The notes beneath the pieces are model-generated. The model saw nothing but the letters and a program-made list of their open reading frames with translations. It did no database searches and had not been told where the DNA came from. Shown here piece after piece: positions 5,435-5,988 of a stretch of DNA of 5,988 nucleotides (positions are counted from its first letter, which is position 1; each line of letters starts with the position of its first letter). The position numbers and the translations under genes were made by a program. The stretch lies in assembly GCA_937934385.1 (NCBI GenBank), contig CALGZV010000033.1, positions 1-5,988 of the forward strand, written 5' to 3'. The stretch is from an uncultured Clostridia bacterium. Lineage in GTDB: Bacteria; Bacillota; Clostridia; Oscillospirales; CAG-272.

Positions 5435-5773
5435 ATGAAAAAAAGAATTAGATCTAAAACATCAGGTGATTCGGCTTTCTACAATATGGTTATGAATTCC
5501 CCTTCAATGACCGTGACTTTTGCAGTTATTGTTATATGTGCAGGACTGTTTTTGGCGCTTTTTCAGAGTATAAATAAACCTATTCGCAGGGAGGAAGCGG
5601 TAGCTTATTCCGGTACATTTGAACGTTATGAAGTGAGTAAGAACAACCGTGAGATAGTTTTCGGCGACGGTTCCTGCTACAGCGTTTATCCTCATACCGA
5701 AAAGAAGGAATTCCGCGCGGCGATGGAATCGCTTAACAAAGGCACAAAACTGTATATTGGTCAATCCGAATAA
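5435..5773 (+). CDS. Small membrane protein, N-terminal part (frame ends early)
   Basis: The frame codes 112 residues. A basic N-terminus (KKRIRSK) precedes one hydrophobic span at about 25-46 (TVTFAVIVICAGLFLALF). A soluble segment of beta character follows (about 55-110), with AYSGTFERYEVSKNNREIVF and an acidic/basic KEFRAAMESLNKGTKLYI end. GAGG lies eight bases before the ATG, and the C15-like gene ends 15 bp upstream, so the two are probably co-transcribed. The stop at 5771-5773 appears to be caused by a one-base shift, since the matching C-terminal part, including a second membrane span, continues in the next frame. I do not recognise a named family. Confidence 0.75.
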   Translation: MKKRIRSKTSGDSAFYNMVMNSPSMTVTFAVIVICAGLFLALFQSINKPIRREEAVAYSGTFERYEVSKNNREIVFGDGSCYSVYPHTEKKEFRAAMESLNKGTKLYIGQSE

Positions 5774-5988
5774 TGATTGTGTAATCCAAATAAAAACAGA
5801 TACAGAGGAACTTCTGAATTTTGAAGAAGCTCAGGCAGCAATCGACAAATATGACGACGGATATATTTTTATCGGAATATCTATGTGTGTCAGCGGTATA
5901 TTGATTATCCCGTATCCGTTTATAAAACAAAGAAGCAGACGTAAAGAGGCGGCACGACGTAAGCAAAAAAGAGCTTTGACAGAAAGCG
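5760..5988 (+). pseudogene. Out-of-frame C-terminal part of the membrane protein, partial at right edge
   Basis: Starting at 5760 in the +1 frame the sequence reads VNPNNDCVIQIKTDTEELL, then NFEEAQAAIDKYDDGY. A hydrophobic span, IFIGISMCVSGILIIPYPFI, and a very basic tail (KQRSRRKEAARRKQKR) follow, with no stop before the window ends. It has no start codon or ribosome-binding site of its own. Removing one G from the GG at 5759-5760 joins ...KGTKLYI to VNPNND... and gives one two-span protein of at least 185 residues with both ends basic. The shift is either a real mutation or an assembly error. Confidence 0.7.

Overview
The window looks like chromosomal DNA of a Gram-positive, clostridial-type bacterium (Firmicutes/Bacillota, plausibly Oscillospiraceae/Ruminococcaceae). 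The grounds are an EndoA-like MazF very close to the Bacillus protein, a Bacillus-type NrdR, a class II fructose-bisphosphate aldolase, a FatA/FatB-type bacterial acyl-ACP thioesterase, purine-rich ribosome-binding sites and a CCA-encoded tRNA. The lineage is inferred from protein resemblance only. No database was searched.

Left part (1-2345, all minus strand). An acyl-ACP thioesterase runs off the left edge (start codon at 708). About 390 bp without a gene follow (709-1095), holding the fba terminator and a degenerate sequence with the layout of a proline tRNA. The class II aldolase gene fba (1096-2025) has a clear promoter whose -10 lies inside an 8-bp inverted repeat.

Middle part (2345-4065). 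A solitary mazF-type RNase gene (2345-2833, minus) with a C-terminal extension and no adjacent antitoxin is divergent from nrdR (3278-3733, plus), the repressor of ribonucleotide reductase genes. The space between them holds a perfect 10-bp inverted repeat. It also holds a strong nrdR promoter and a leader of about 180 nt containing a possible 11-codon peptide, a GC hairpin with a U-run, and a G/C hairpin near the nrdR ribosome-binding site. After nrdR come a long hairpin, a tRNA with a CAU anticodon (Met or Ile2) and a textbook terminator.

Right part (4119-5988, all plus strand). The base composition turns AT-rich and the genes become unfamiliar: a GNAT acetyltransferase with an unassigned N-terminal half, a very short protein that keeps the catalytic Glu, Cys and His of pyroglutamyl peptidases (family C15), and a small two-span membrane protein. 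The last is split by an apparent one-base frameshift near 5759-5760 and runs off the right edge. The last two genes are 15 bp apart and probably co-transcribed. This part looks like accessory DNA next to a tRNA gene, but no integrase, transposase or att duplication is visible. No CRISPR array, rRNA or complete mobile element was seen.
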